DNA from: Pseudoalteromonas sp. S16_S37
GTDB taxonomy: Bacteria; Pseudomonadota; Gammaproteobacteria; Enterobacterales; Alteromonadaceae
Reading direction: 5' to 3'
NCBI RefSeq assembly: GCF_014694405.1
Contig: NZ_JAAUWV010000028.1
Span: 1 to 53,268 of the forward strand
Length of the DNA stretch: 53,268 nt
Positions 1 through 8,258 of the stretch are shown in pieces. A model generated the notes under the pieces. That model saw only the letters and a list, made by a program, of their open reading frames with translations, was not told the DNA's origin and ran no database searches. The translations under genes were made by a program, and so were the position numbers. How positions within the stretch are numbered: the stretch's first letter is position 1; every line of letters begins with the position of its first letter.

Positions 1-32
1 TCAGTTTTGACTTGTTCAATGAGTGTATTCAT
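1..32 (-). CDS. Start of a leftward gene, cut by the window edge
   Basis: Only the first ten codons lie in the window (MNTLIEQVKT, then cut). The start is supported by a good ribosome binding site, GGAGG on the minus strand at 39-43, six bases before the ATG. It follows the 275-residue gene in the same direction with a gap of about 93 bases. That would suit a second promoterless unit of a cassette array, but this is inference. Ten residues are too few to name a family. Confidence 0.4.
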   Translation of the reverse strand, partial: MNTLIEQVKT

Positions 33-125
33 GACTTACCTCCAAGTTATGGGATAACCCCAAGGTAAGTGTGGCTCAAATGTTCAGAAGAGGATCTCCG
101 CGTAGCGGCTTAGTTCAACGCTTGG

Positions 126-953
126 TTAATTGGCAGACTGCTGCGGAGGTGTTTTTTCAACCGTAGCAGCAGGCTGTCCTATTGAACCACTTGTTATATC
201 TCGTGGTTCACTCTCGGCACTGTTAAGATACTCAAATACATAAGATCCTGTGATTGAGCCTGCAACCCCAAGCAAGAAGGCAAATAAACTTGAAAGAGCT
301 AAAGCCCAAATTGGGTTGCGCTTAACCTTTTCCAGAATGCGAAAGTAAAGGTCTTTACGAATCTTTTTAATATCTTTTTCAGCTGACTCAATGTCGTCAT
401 TTGAAACTCGATCTCGCCTAAGCTTTTCTTTGCACTCGCTACAAATGATTGGATTGTGACATGAGGCAATTAAGTCTGATTTAATCCCGTTCATGTCGAA
501 AATACACCCACGCGTTTCATCGTGAGTAAAATCTGTCATTTCATGAAATTCAGGTATCTGATTCTCGTTTCTTTTGTATGCAAAGGTATAGGCATTGAGA
601 AGGCGATAAATGACGTTTTCCAAAGGAATATTAGCACTCTCCAATATTTCTTTGATTTCGTAAAACGTGAAAATTACTTGATTATTGCCTAATCGTCGGG
701 AGTACCAATTGTCTTCCAATGGAACGTTAACGATTGCAATCATAAAGTCTGCGCCATTTAGTTTGGGCATTTGGTTTCGTACTAAATCATCAGAAAATTC
801 CCAGCCAAATCCATCTGAATTGCATCTAAGTTCATGATTATCAATATTTCCAATGACTTCAAATATAGAAGAAGGAAAGTTTTTGATTTTCTTTGGATCA
901 AATCCCAAAGGCAAATGACCGATAGATACTAACTTAATCTTAATTTTGCTCAT
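126..953 (-). CDS. Unrecognised protein with a Cys cluster and one membrane segment
   Basis: I do not recognise a characterised family. The 275-residue product has a soluble N-terminal part, Cys at 150 and 165, and a CxxC pair at 171 and 174 (CSECKEKL), which suggests a small metal site. A charged helical stretch follows (about 180-212), then one hydrophobic segment at about 214-240 and a Pro/Gln-rich tail of about 35 residues. There is no N-terminal signal peptide, so the bulk is probably cytoplasmic with a C-terminal anchor. A purine-rich AAGGGAA lies upstream of the ATG. Base and codon use is more AT-rich than in the neighbouring catabolic operon. It is transcribed away from a truncated integron integrase, which is where a gene cassette would sit. 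The stretch Cys150 to Cys174 recalls zinc-binding segments of some archaemetzincin-like proteins, but no HExxH protease motif is present, so I do not assign that function. Confidence 0.75.
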   Translation of the reverse strand: MSKIKIKLVSIGHLPLGFDPKKIKNFPSSIFEVIGNIDNHELRCNSDGFGWEFSDDLVRNQMPKLNGADFMIAIVNVPLEDNWYSRRLGNNQVIFTFYEIKEILESANIPLENVIYRLLNAYTFAYKRNENQIPEFHEMTDFTHDETRGCIFDMNGIKSDLIASCHNPIICSECKEKLRRDRVSNDDIESAEKDIKKIRKDLYFRILEKVKRNPIWALALSSLFAFLLGVAGSITGSYVFEYLNSAESEPRDITSGSIGQPAATVEKTPPQQSAN

Positions 954-974
954 GAATTCCCTTTAGAGATATAA

Positions 975-1025
975 CGTTTTAGTATTTATGCAACACAAAC
1001 TACGTGTCGCATAAATACTAAAACG
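975..1025. repeat. 51-bp near-perfect palindrome at the integrase break
   Basis: Arms CGTTTTAGTATTTATGC (975-991) and GCATAAATACTAAAACG (1009-1025) are perfectly complementary over 17 bp. After one A/C mismatch the stem continues with ACAC/GTGT around a 7-base loop. The right arm ends exactly where similarity to integron integrases begins. Its position between the integrase fragment and the divergent 275-residue gene is where attI or a first attC site would be expected. The flanks only loosely match the attC core consensus (on the minus strand ACTTACC before and GTTATAT after), so attC identity is unproven. No T-run follows on either side, which argues against a simple terminator. Confidence 0.8.
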
Positions 1026-1793
1026 GTAAGTGCTGCAACGCAAAACCTTGCGCTATGCGCCATCATATTTTTATATCACTATATCATAAAACGAGAAATT
1101 AAAGGTTTAAATTACGCTTCTAGCCAAGTAGAAAAAGCATTGCCTACCGTACTCACGCATGATGAAGCGATACAAATAATTAGTCATTTACATGGCAAAT
1201 ATGCACTCATCGCAAACATGCTATACGGTAGCGGCTTACGTATAAATGAAGCGTTATCATTAAGGGTTAAAGATTTAGACTTTAATCAAGGTACAGTTTT
1301 TGTTTTTAGGGGTAAAGGTAAAAAAGACCGCTACACGCTATTACCAAAGACCTTATATCAACCATTACAGTTACAAATTGACGATGTAAAACGTGTACAT
1401 AAGCGTGACCTAGACGACGGCTTTGGTATGGCATCTTTGCCGCCGTCCCTTGTTAGGAAATATAAACACGCTGTGAAAGATTTTGCGTGGCAATATCTGT
1501 TTCCTTCAAGCACACGGTGTGTGCATCCGTATGATAACTATGTGTGCCGACATCACTTACATGAAACAACGTTTCGCAAAGCACTGCGTACAGCTTTATT
1601 GAAAACAGATATCTGTAAGCGGGTAAAAGCGCACACTTTTAGGCATTCTTTCGCGACTGAATTGTTGCGAGCAGGCTCAGATATACGCACTGTACAAACG
1701 TTGCTTGGCCATGAAGACGTTAAAACTACACAAATTTATACTCACGTCATTGGCGATACCTTTGCCTTCACAAGCAGCCCTATAGACAAATAA
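1026..1793 (+). pseudogene. intI: Integron integrase (IntI), 5'-truncated
   Basis: This is the C-terminal two thirds of an integron-type tyrosine recombinase, the enzyme that inserts and excises gene cassettes at attI/attC. The catalytic set is intact when counted from the TTG at 1140: Arg34 (SGLRINEAL), a Lys-rich turn at 58-62, His165xxArg168 (HTFRHSFAT), His191 (LLGHEDV) and Tyr200 (TTQIYTHV). The IntI-specific extra segment is also present (LPPSLVRKY, residues 100-108). In the same frame, upstream of any usual start codon, the sequence still reads like IntI ([19 protein letters not shown]), back to base 1026. There it stops at the palindrome, and a TAA lies at 972-974. The N-terminal DNA-binding domain of roughly 100 residues is therefore missing. 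A short product could start at TTG 1140 but should not recombine on its own. Family assignment is secure; loss of function is inferred. Confidence 0.88.
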
Positions 1794-1826
1794 AAAAGGC
1801 ATGTACCAAAAAAGTACATGCCTTTT
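1794..1826. terminator. Bidirectional terminator between intI and the valine operon
   Basis: A perfect 13-bp stem AAAAGGCATGTAC / GTACATGCCTTTT has a 7-base A-rich loop and is followed by T on both strands. It lies between two convergent transcription units, the integrase remnant and the end of the catabolic operon. Confidence 0.85.
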
Positions 1827-1848
1827 CAAATAGTCAATTCACGTTTAA

Positions 1849-2610
1849 TTACAAACGAATACCGCCGTCAATTTCCACCACACGACCAGTAAAAAAGTCA
1901 TTTTCGATGATGTACGTAGCTGTATGCGCAATTTCTTCTGCCTCACCTAAGCGCCCTACCGGCTTCATTTTCACTAAACGCTCTTTGGCTTCTGGCTTCA
2001 TGGCGTCGGTCATGGTTGTGCGAATAACACCCGGTGCAATGGCACCAACGCGAATACCAAAGCGACCTAGCTCTTTGGCCCAGCTTGTGGTCATGGCAAC
2101 TACACCCGCTTTTGCCGCTGAGTAATTGGTTTGCCCCATATTACCAGCGCGCGCTACGCTCGACATATTAATGATCACGCCGCCCTCACCTGCTTCAACC
2201 ATTTTAACCGCCGCTTCACGGCCACATAGGAATACGCCAGTAAGGTTTACGTCAATCACCGATTGAAATTGCGATAACGCCATTTTGTCGATTACTTTGC
2301 CTTCTTTGGCTTTGAGTAATAAACCATCACGCAAAATGCCTGCGTTGTTAATTAATACAGCAATATTGCCGCAATCTGCTTGGATGGCATTGAATACAGC
2401 TTCTACTTCGCTTTCAACACTCACGTTAGCAATGTAGGTGTGCACTTGCGTGCCTAGTTTACTTAACTGGGCTTTAGCGCTCGCCAATACGTCTTCTTGC
2501 ATATCTATCAGCGCAAGGTTTGCACCTAACTTTGCCATTTCGGTTGCCATTGCAAAGCCTAAGCCCTGCGCGCCACCGGTGATCACTACGGTTTTATTGT
2601 TAATATCCAT
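1849..2610 (-). CDS. Short-chain dehydrogenase of valine/isoleucine degradation
   Basis: A 253-residue NAD(P)-dependent short-chain dehydrogenase/reductase of the FabG type. It shows the Rossmann motif GGAQGLGFA near the N-terminus, NNAG in the middle, and the catalytic Tyr and Lys in YSAAKAG. In operons of this type (the ivd operon of Shewanella; this gene is the ivdG position) it is predicted to oxidise 3-hydroxy-2-methylbutyryl-CoA in isoleucine breakdown. Substrate is inferred from context, because the fold alone does not separate it from 3-oxoacyl-ACP reductases. It is the last gene of the operon. I chose the ATG four bases after the mmsB stop. A GTG five codons upstream would overlap mmsB and is the alternative start. 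Confidence 0.88.
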   Translation of the reverse strand: MDINNKTVVITGGAQGLGFAMATEMAKLGANLALIDMQEDVLASAKAQLSKLGTQVHTYIANVSVESEVEAVFNAIQADCGNIAVLINNAGILRDGLLLKAKEGKVIDKMALSQFQSVIDVNLTGVFLCGREAAVKMVEAGEGGVIINMSSVARAGNMGQTNYSAAKAGVVAMTTSWAKELGRFGIRVGAIAPGVIRTTMTDAMKPEAKERLVKMKPVGRLGEAEEIAHTATYIIENDFFTGRVVEIDGGIRL

Positions 2611-2614
2611 AGGG

Positions 2615-3502
2615 TTACTTTTCACTATATAATTTAAAAATCGCGCTAAAGTCTTCTGCGCCTTTGCCTTGGTTTTGCATCAGGTTATACAGGTTTTTAG
2701 CTATCGCACCTAATGGCGTTGCAGAGTTGGTTTGCTGCGCAGCTTGCTGAGCAAGGCCTAAGTCTTTAGCCATTAAATCAACCATAAAACCAGGCTTATA
2801 ACCATTTGAACTAGGTACATTTTCTTGTACATTTGGGCATGGGTTATAAAGTTCTAACGTCCAGTTGCGGCCAGAGCTATTGAGCATGATCTCACTGAGT
2901 ACTTTAGGATCTAAACCGTGATCAATTCCCATCTGTAGCGCCTCACTAGTACCGGCCATTAAAATACTCAACAGCATGTTGTTACAGATCTTAGCTACTT
3001 GCCCAGCCCCAACATTGCCCGCGTGGAAAATGTTCTTACCCATGTCAGTCAAGATACTGTTAGCACGGTTAAAGTCGGCATCTGAGCCGCCTACGATAAA
3101 GGTAAGTGTGCCCGCAGCTGCACCGGCAACACCGCCAGATACCGGTGCGTCAACAAAGCTAATGCCTGCTTTTGCAAGTTCGCCGCCCACAAACTGTGCC
3201 GACTCCGCATCTATGGTTGAGCAATCAATGACGAGTGTTGATTTTTCTAGATGGTTAATTAAGCCATTTTCACCACAATAAATCATGCGTACATGTTTAC
3301 CAGCAGGCAGCATGCTCACTACAAATTCTGCGTCTACGCAAACTTGCTCAACGGTGCCAGCTGCTTTTGCACCTTGAATCGTCAATTCGTTCACTGCGCT
3401 TTCGTTTAAATCAAAAACCGTAACAATATGGCCCGCTTTAACAAGGTTAGCCGCCATTGGGCCGCCCATATTACCTAGGCCAATAAATCCAATCTTTGCC
3501 AT
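2615..3502 (-). CDS. mmsB: 3-hydroxyisobutyrate dehydrogenase
   Basis: Oxidises 3-hydroxyisobutyrate to methylmalonate semialdehyde with NAD in valine degradation. The 295-residue protein has the family's N-terminal cofactor signature (GFIGLGNMGGPMAANL), the substrate-binding segment DAPVSGGVAGA near 120-130, and the conserved catalytic Lys in GQVAKICNN near 170. Length is normal. A strong site (AAGGAG) precedes the ATG. The upstream hydrolase produces its substrate, and mmsA in the same operon uses its product, which makes this assignment firmer than for many beta-hydroxyacid dehydrogenases. Confidence 0.94.
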   Translation of the reverse strand: MAKIGFIGLGNMGGPMAANLVKAGHIVTVFDLNESAVNELTIQGAKAAGTVEQVCVDAEFVVSMLPAGKHVRMIYCGENGLINHLEKSTLVIDCSTIDAESAQFVGGELAKAGISFVDAPVSGGVAGAAAGTLTFIVGGSDADFNRANSILTDMGKNIFHAGNVGAGQVAKICNNMLLSILMAGTSEALQMGIDHGLDPKVLSEIMLNSSGRNWTLELYNPCPNVQENVPSSNGYKPGFMVDLMAKDLGLAQQAAQQTNSATPLGAIAKNLYNLMQNQGKGAEDFSAIFKLYSEK

Positions 3503-3512
3503 GTTTTGCTCC

Positions 3513-4652
3513 TTACATATCCGCTAATGGGTGAGTTTGATCATCCCATTTAGGCGTTAAAAACGGGGTAATTGCGCTGGCAGTTACCTCACTGACCGAG
3601 CTAAATTGCCATTGTGGCGCACCGTCTTTATCAATGAGTAGTGCTCGCACGCCTTCTTGAAATTCACCAGCAATACCTGCTTGCACGCTCATACCCAGCT
3701 CAAACATAAAGCATTCTTTTAAGCTCTTACCTTTACCCGCTTTAAGCTGCTCACTGACCAGCACGGCACTCAGTGCCGAGCCATGTTTTAGTGAATTTTG
3801 AGCACGATGCAGCCATTTGTTGTCAGCGCTTGGCAGTGCCAAAATGTAGTCAACTTGGGCCTGTAATGAGCTTAATGAGTCAAGTTCATCAAGTTGAGGT
3901 TGAATGGCTTTCAGCTCACTTTGCGGCTGCAGTGCTGAGTTTTTCTCAAGTTCTAGCAACACTTGGGTGAGCTTTTCATGGTTTAAGCTGCTTGCTTTAT
4001 CCCAGTTAATGCCCAATAGTTCGGCCAACAGTTCGCCGTATTTGTCGGCATTCACAAAGTGATCAGCAAGGCCTGTGTAACATGCATCGCTGGCATTAAT
4101 AGATGCGCCCGTCAGGCCCAAAAATAGCCCAACACCTTGCGGCATTTTATTGAGGAAGTAGCTACCACCTACATCTGGGTATAAACCAATGGTTATTTCA
4201 GGCATGGCGATACGGGCAGTTTCGGTTACCACTTTATGGCTCGCGCCAGCCATCAAGCCTAATCCGCCGCCCATAATAATGCCGTTACCCCAAAGCAAGA
4301 TTGGCTTAGCATAGGTATGAATTTGATAATCTAGGCGATACTCTTCGGCAAAAAAAGTTTCAAGGTAATTGTTGCCGTCGTTTGCTGCCATTGCTTTGTA
4401 CAAGCTAACGACATCGCCGCCAGCGCAAAATGCTTTTTCACCTTCACCTTTTAACACCACCATAGCCACTCGGTCATCTTTAGCCCAAGCATCTAATTGC
4501 GGTGTTAATAAGCGGATCATATCAAGGTTAAGTGCATTCAGTGATTTAGGTACATTTAATGTCGCAAACGCAACCTGCATACCGTTATCACAGTGCGCTA
4601 ACTCAAATATCACAGGCGCATCAGCTTGGTTGAGTAACTCTAACTTAGCCAT
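3513..4652 (-). CDS. 3-hydroxyisobutyryl-CoA hydrolase
   Basis: A 379-residue crotonase-fold enzyme, about 120 residues longer than ordinary enoyl-CoA hydratases, as expected for 3-hydroxyisobutyryl-CoA hydrolases (the ivdE position in Shewanella-type operons). Visible features are the oxyanion-hole region KAFCAGGDVVSLY and GGGLGLM, and the catalytic acidic segment MPEITIGLYPDVGGSYFL. It releases free 3-hydroxyisobutyrate, committing valine carbon to mmsB and mmsA and removing reactive methacrylyl-CoA derivatives. Its ATG overlaps the stop codon of the preceding hydratase gene by one base (TAATG), so the two are translationally coupled. Confidence 0.92.
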   Translation of the reverse strand: MAKLELLNQADAPVIFELAHCDNGMQVAFATLNVPKSLNALNLDMIRLLTPQLDAWAKDDRVAMVVLKGEGEKAFCAGGDVVSLYKAMAANDGNNYLETFFAEEYRLDYQIHTYAKPILLWGNGIIMGGGLGLMAGASHKVVTETARIAMPEITIGLYPDVGGSYFLNKMPQGVGLFLGLTGASINASDACYTGLADHFVNADKYGELLAELLGINWDKASSLNHEKLTQVLLELEKNSALQPQSELKAIQPQLDELDSLSSLQAQVDYILALPSADNKWLHRAQNSLKHGSALSAVLVSEQLKAGKGKSLKECFMFELGMSVQAGIAGEFQEGVRALLIDKDGAPQWQFSSVSEVTASAITPFLTPKWDDQTHPLADM

Positions 4653-5428
4653 TAGCCGTTCACCCAGTTTGGTTTGCGCTTTTCTAAGAAGGCGTTAACC
4701 CCCTCTTTTTGATCTTGCGTGTCAAATAAGGTTACAAATAGCTCACGCTCCAGCGGTAGCGCACTGTTAATGGTACCCGTACGGCCTTTTTGGATAAGCG
4801 CTTTACACGCAGTAACCGCTACAGGGCTTTGCTCACCTACTTTTTGCGCAAGCGCTATTGCAGCGTTAAGTGCTTCGCCAGTCTCAACCACTTCTTCTAC
4901 TAAGCCGATTTGCTGAGCTTTATCTGCTTTTAAGCGCTCACCACATAAGATCATGCGCTTCGCCCAGCCTTCACCAACGAGCCAAGACAGGTTTTGCGTA
5001 CCACCTGCACAAGGAAGTAGGCCTACTTTGGCTTCTGGCAATGCCATTTGTGCTTGCGCTTCAGCAATGCGAATATCGCACGCCAGCGCCACTTCAAGGC
5101 CACCGCCCATCGCAAAGCCGTTGATAGCGGCAATCGATACGCCTCTAAAGTCGCTCAATGTTTCAAACGCTTCGCCAAACACGCGCGACATATCCGCCGC
5201 TACGCCTTTATCGCCGCTAGCAAATACGTTTAGGTCGGCGCCCGCCGAGAAGAACTTTTCGCCTTCACCTGTGATAACCAACGCGTAAATGTTTTTATCT
5301 GCATTTAACTCGTTTACGAGCTCTTTTAAACCCACTAAGGTATCGCGCGTCCACGTGTTAGCAGGTGGATTGCTCATGGTGATAATTGCTGTATTACCTT
5401 GTTTTTCAAGTTTTAATTGTGCACTCAT
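4652..5428 (-). CDS. Enoyl-CoA hydratase (methacrylyl/tiglyl-CoA)
   Basis: A 258-residue crotonase-family hydratase. The oxyanion-hole motifs EKFFSAGADLNVFA and FAMGGGLEVALACD are visible, with catalytic-region residues in LPEAKVGLLPCAGGTQ. In this operon it should hydrate methacrylyl-CoA (valine) and tiglyl-CoA (isoleucine). The start is the ATG with AGGAG six bases upstream, just after the acyl-CoA dehydrogenase stop; an ATG seven codons earlier would overlap that gene and has no site. Substrate preference is inferred from neighbours. Confidence 0.92.
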   Translation of the reverse strand: MSAQLKLEKQGNTAIITMSNPPANTWTRDTLVGLKELVNELNADKNIYALVITGEGEKFFSAGADLNVFASGDKGVAADMSRVFGEAFETLSDFRGVSIAAINGFAMGGGLEVALACDIRIAEAQAQMALPEAKVGLLPCAGGTQNLSWLVGEGWAKRMILCGERLKADKAQQIGLVEEVVETGEALNAAIALAQKVGEQSPVAVTACKALIQKGRTGTINSALPLERELFVTLFDTQDQKEGVNAFLEKRKPNWVNG

Positions 5429-5438
5429 GATGTTCTCC

Positions 5439-6596
5439 TTATAAAACACTTGCCGCGCCTTCGGCTAAAATACGGCGTGCGATGATCACACGCATGATCT
5501 CGTTAGTACCTTCTAAAATTTGGTGAACGCGTACGTCACGTACATGACGCTCTAGCGGGTATTCTTTGATATAGCCGTAACCGCCGTGAATTTGCAGTGC
5601 ATCGTCACATACTTTAAAGCCCACATCGGTTGCAAAGCGTTTTGCCATCGCACAGTAAGTGGTTTTTTCACCATCATTTGTATCCAGCTTAAATGCCGCT
5701 AAACGCACCATTTGGCGCGCTGCCACAAGTTCGGTGTTCATATCTGCAATCTTAAACTGCAACGCTTGGAATGCGGCAAGTGGCTTACCAAATTGCTCGC
5801 GCTCTTGCATATATTGTTTTGCGGTATTTAACGCTTGCTGCGCCGTACCAATCGAGCAAGTTGCAATATTGATACGACCGCCATCTAAGCCTTGCATGGC
5901 AAATTTAAATCCTTCGCCTTCTTGGCCTAATAAGTGGTCAGATGGAATACGTACATTTTCTAGCGTCACTAAGCGTGTAGGTTGAGCGTTCCAACCCATT
6001 TTTTCTTCGGCTTTTCCGTATACAACACCAGCGGCATCTGCCGGTACTACAAATGCTGATATACCTTTAGGCCCTGCATCACCGGTGCGCGCCATCACAA
6101 CCAATACGTCTGTTTCACCGGCACCAGAGATAAACATTTTTGAGCCGTTTAAGACGTATTCATCGCCTTCTTTAACCGCTTTGGTTTTAAGCGATGCAGC
6201 ATCAGAGCCTGAACCTGGCTCAGTTAAACAATACGAAGCCAGCAATTCACCCATAACGAGTTGGTCAATATACTTTTCTTTTACAGCGTCTGTGCCAAAG
6301 CTGGCAATCATCCACGTGGCCATGTTGTGAATGGTCAACATGGCTGTTGTGGCAGTACAGCCCATTGCTAGCTGTTCAAAAATAATACTTGAGTCTAAAC
6401 GCGATAAACCAAGGCCACCTGCCTCTTCTGGCGTGTATAAACCACAAAAGCCCAGTTCACCGGCTTTTTTAATCACGTCTTTAGGAAAAATATGTTCGCG
6501 GTCCCAAAGTGCTGCATTAGGAGCCAGTTCGCTCATTGCAAATTGATACGCAGTTTCGGCGAACGCCTGTTGATCTTCGGTTAGATTAAAGTCCAT
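5439..6596 (-). CDS. Isobutyryl/2-methylbutyryl-CoA dehydrogenase
   Basis: A 385-residue FAD-dependent acyl-CoA dehydrogenase that introduces the alpha,beta double bond into the branched acyl-CoA from valine or isoleucine. It has both family signatures: the FAD-binding CLTEPGSGSDA near 130-145, and the C-terminal QIHGGYGYI with the catalytic Glu in QILEGTNEIMR. The Glu at this usual position separates it from the isovaleryl-type paralogue liuA in the same window, which has Gly there. It sits between mmsA and the hydratase. A purine-rich AGAGG precedes the ATG. The electron acceptor ETF is not encoded in the window. Confidence 0.93.
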   Translation of the reverse strand: MDFNLTEDQQAFAETAYQFAMSELAPNAALWDREHIFPKDVIKKAGELGFCGLYTPEEAGGLGLSRLDSSIIFEQLAMGCTATTAMLTIHNMATWMIASFGTDAVKEKYIDQLVMGELLASYCLTEPGSGSDAASLKTKAVKEGDEYVLNGSKMFISGAGETDVLVVMARTGDAGPKGISAFVVPADAAGVVYGKAEEKMGWNAQPTRLVTLENVRIPSDHLLGQEGEGFKFAMQGLDGGRINIATCSIGTAQQALNTAKQYMQEREQFGKPLAAFQALQFKIADMNTELVAARQMVRLAAFKLDTNDGEKTTYCAMAKRFATDVGFKVCDDALQIHGGYGYIKEYPLERHVRDVRVHQILEGTNEIMRVIIARRILAEGAASVL

Positions 6597-6619
6597 AAAG
6601 ACCTCTTGTTGTGTTGATG

Positions 6620-6646
6620 ACTAAGCCAGATAAACTCTGGCTTAGT
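6620..6646. repeat. Intra-operon hairpin between mmsA and the acyl-CoA dehydrogenase gene
   Basis: An 11-bp perfect stem ACTAAGCCAGA / TCTGGCTTAGT has a 5-base loop. It lies in the 84-base gap inside an otherwise tight leftward operon. No T-run follows in the direction of transcription, so it is more likely an mRNA processing or stabilising element, or a partial terminator, than a full stop. Confidence 0.6.
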
Positions 6647-6680
6647 TAATAATTATTGTAATATTCTTTGAAACGCTGAA

Positions 6681-8171
6681 TTACTTCAGGTTAATACTCA
6701 TGTTTGGACCAGACGCGATATCGTCTTCAAACCAACGTGAGGTAATGGTTTTAGTTTCTGTATAAAAACGCACACCTTGCTTACCGTAAGTGTGTTGGTC
6801 GCCGTAGAATGACCCTTTCCAACCTGTGAATGAGAAAAACGGCAATGGCACAGGAATTGGCACGTTAATACCCACTTGACCCACTTCAATTTCGTGTTGG
6901 AACTTACGTGCCGCAGCGCCACTTGACGTAAACAGTGAGGTGCCGTTTCCGTAAGGGCTCGCATTGATAAGGGCAATTGCCTCTTCCAAAGTATCAACAA
7001 ACATACACGCCAATACCGGACCAAAGATCTCTTCTTTGTATAGGTCCATGTCAGTCGTTACATCTGTAAACAACGTAGGTCCAACCCAGTTGCCTTTTTC
7101 ATAGCCTTCAACCGTACAATCAGACCCATCTAATAAACAGGTTGCACCTTGCTGCTTAGCACTTTCAATCAATGACAAAATACGTGCTTTAGCTTGCAAA
7201 GTTGTTTGTGGCCCGTATGCTGCTTCAGGATCATTCCAAATACCAGGGCGAACTTTAGAAAGTGCTTCTTTTAAGTCATTTACCCATTCTTTAGATTGAC
7301 CAACAAACACGGCTACCGAAATACCCATACAACGCTGACCAGCAGCGCCCACTGAAGAACCAACTAGGTTATTGATCAATTGCTCTTTTTTAGAGTCTGG
7401 CATGATCACCATGTGGTTTTTAGCGCCAACACACGCTTGAACACGTTTAAGATGTTGTGTGCCTTTAGAGTAGATATATTGGCCTACACCACAAGAACCA
7501 ACAAACGAGATAGCGCGAATTTCAGGCGCTTCTAAAATTTGGTCTACTTGCTCTTTGGTACCATGCACAACTTGTAAAACACCTTTTGGCGCGCCCGCTT
7601 CTTCAAATAATTCAACTAAGCGCATTGGCGTCAGAGGGTCTTGCTCAGACGGTTTAAGAATAAAGGTGTTACCGCACACAATCGCCATTGGGAACATCCA
7701 AAGTGGGATCATCGCAGGGAAGTTAAACGGTGTAATACCCGCACACACCCCTAATGGTTGCATGTATGAGTAAGTGTCGATTTTACGTGCTACGTTTTCT
7801 ACCGTTTCACCCATCATCATTGACGGCGCATTGGCAGCTTGCTCAACTACTTCAATACCACGCCAAACATCGCCTTTCGCATCTTCAAAGGTTTTGCCAA
7901 GTTCATGGCAGATGATTGTTGCAAGTTCATCGTGGTGCTCTTTTAAAAGTGCAGCATAACGCATCATGATACGCGCACGTTCAGTGACCGGTACTTCTTT
8001 CCATGTTTTAAAGGTTTCTTGTGCCGAGTCAATTGCAGCACGCATTTCTTGCTCAGTTGCACAAGGTACTTGCGCAAGTACTTCTTGAGTTGCAGGGTTT
8101 ACAACATCAATCCATTTATCGGTTGATGATTGTGTGAATTCGCCGTTGATGTATAAAGGTACATGGTGCAT
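6681..8171 (-). CDS. mmsA: Methylmalonate-semialdehyde dehydrogenase (CoA-acylating)
   Basis: Converts methylmalonate semialdehyde, NAD and CoA to propionyl-CoA and CO2, the last dedicated valine step. The 496-residue length is typical. It is an aldehyde-dehydrogenase-fold protein with the substrate/cofactor segment [13 protein letters not shown] and the catalytic Cys in [10 protein letters not shown] near residue 280. The MmsA-type C-terminal region includes a conserved [13 protein letters not shown] very strong ribosome binding site (GGAGGAG) precedes the ATG. It lies 87 bases after the thiolase gene and before the hairpin at 6620-6646. Confidence 0.95.
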   Translation of the reverse strand: MHHVPLYINGEFTQSSTDKWIDVVNPATQEVLAQVPCATEQEMRAAIDSAQETFKTWKEVPVTERARIMMRYAALLKEHHDELATIICHELGKTFEDAKGDVWRGIEVVEQAANAPSMMMGETVENVARKIDTYSYMQPLGVCAGITPFNFPAMIPLWMFPMAIVCGNTFILKPSEQDPLTPMRLVELFEEAGAPKGVLQVVHGTKEQVDQILEAPEIRAISFVGSCGVGQYIYSKGTQHLKRVQACVGAKNHMVIMPDSKKEQLINNLVGSSVGAAGQRCMGISVAVFVGQSKEWVNDLKEALSKVRPGIWNDPEAAYGPQTTLQAKARILSLIESAKQQGATCLLDGSDCTVEGYEKGNWVGPTLFTDVTTDMDLYKEEIFGPVLACMFVDTLEEAIALINASPYGNGTSLFTSSGAAARKFQHEIEVGQVGINVPIPVPLPFFSFTGWKGSFYGDQHTYGKQGVRFYTETKTITSRWFEDDIASGPNMSINLK

Positions 8172-8258
8172 AGTGCACTCCTCCCCAGATTATGTGTTAT
8201 GGCACCAAAGGCTATAATAGTTGTCTTGCCTGTGATTTTGGTGCCCTAAGAATTGTAT

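Noticed and set aside
33..125. Possible attC site between the 275-residue gene and the next leftward gene; small CCGC-GTA-GCGG hairpin at 98-108
   Set aside because: On the minus strand TAACCAAG and CTTGGGGTTA can pair in part, but the GTTRRRY-type core is not met and the stem is poor. Not listed as a feature without a model score.
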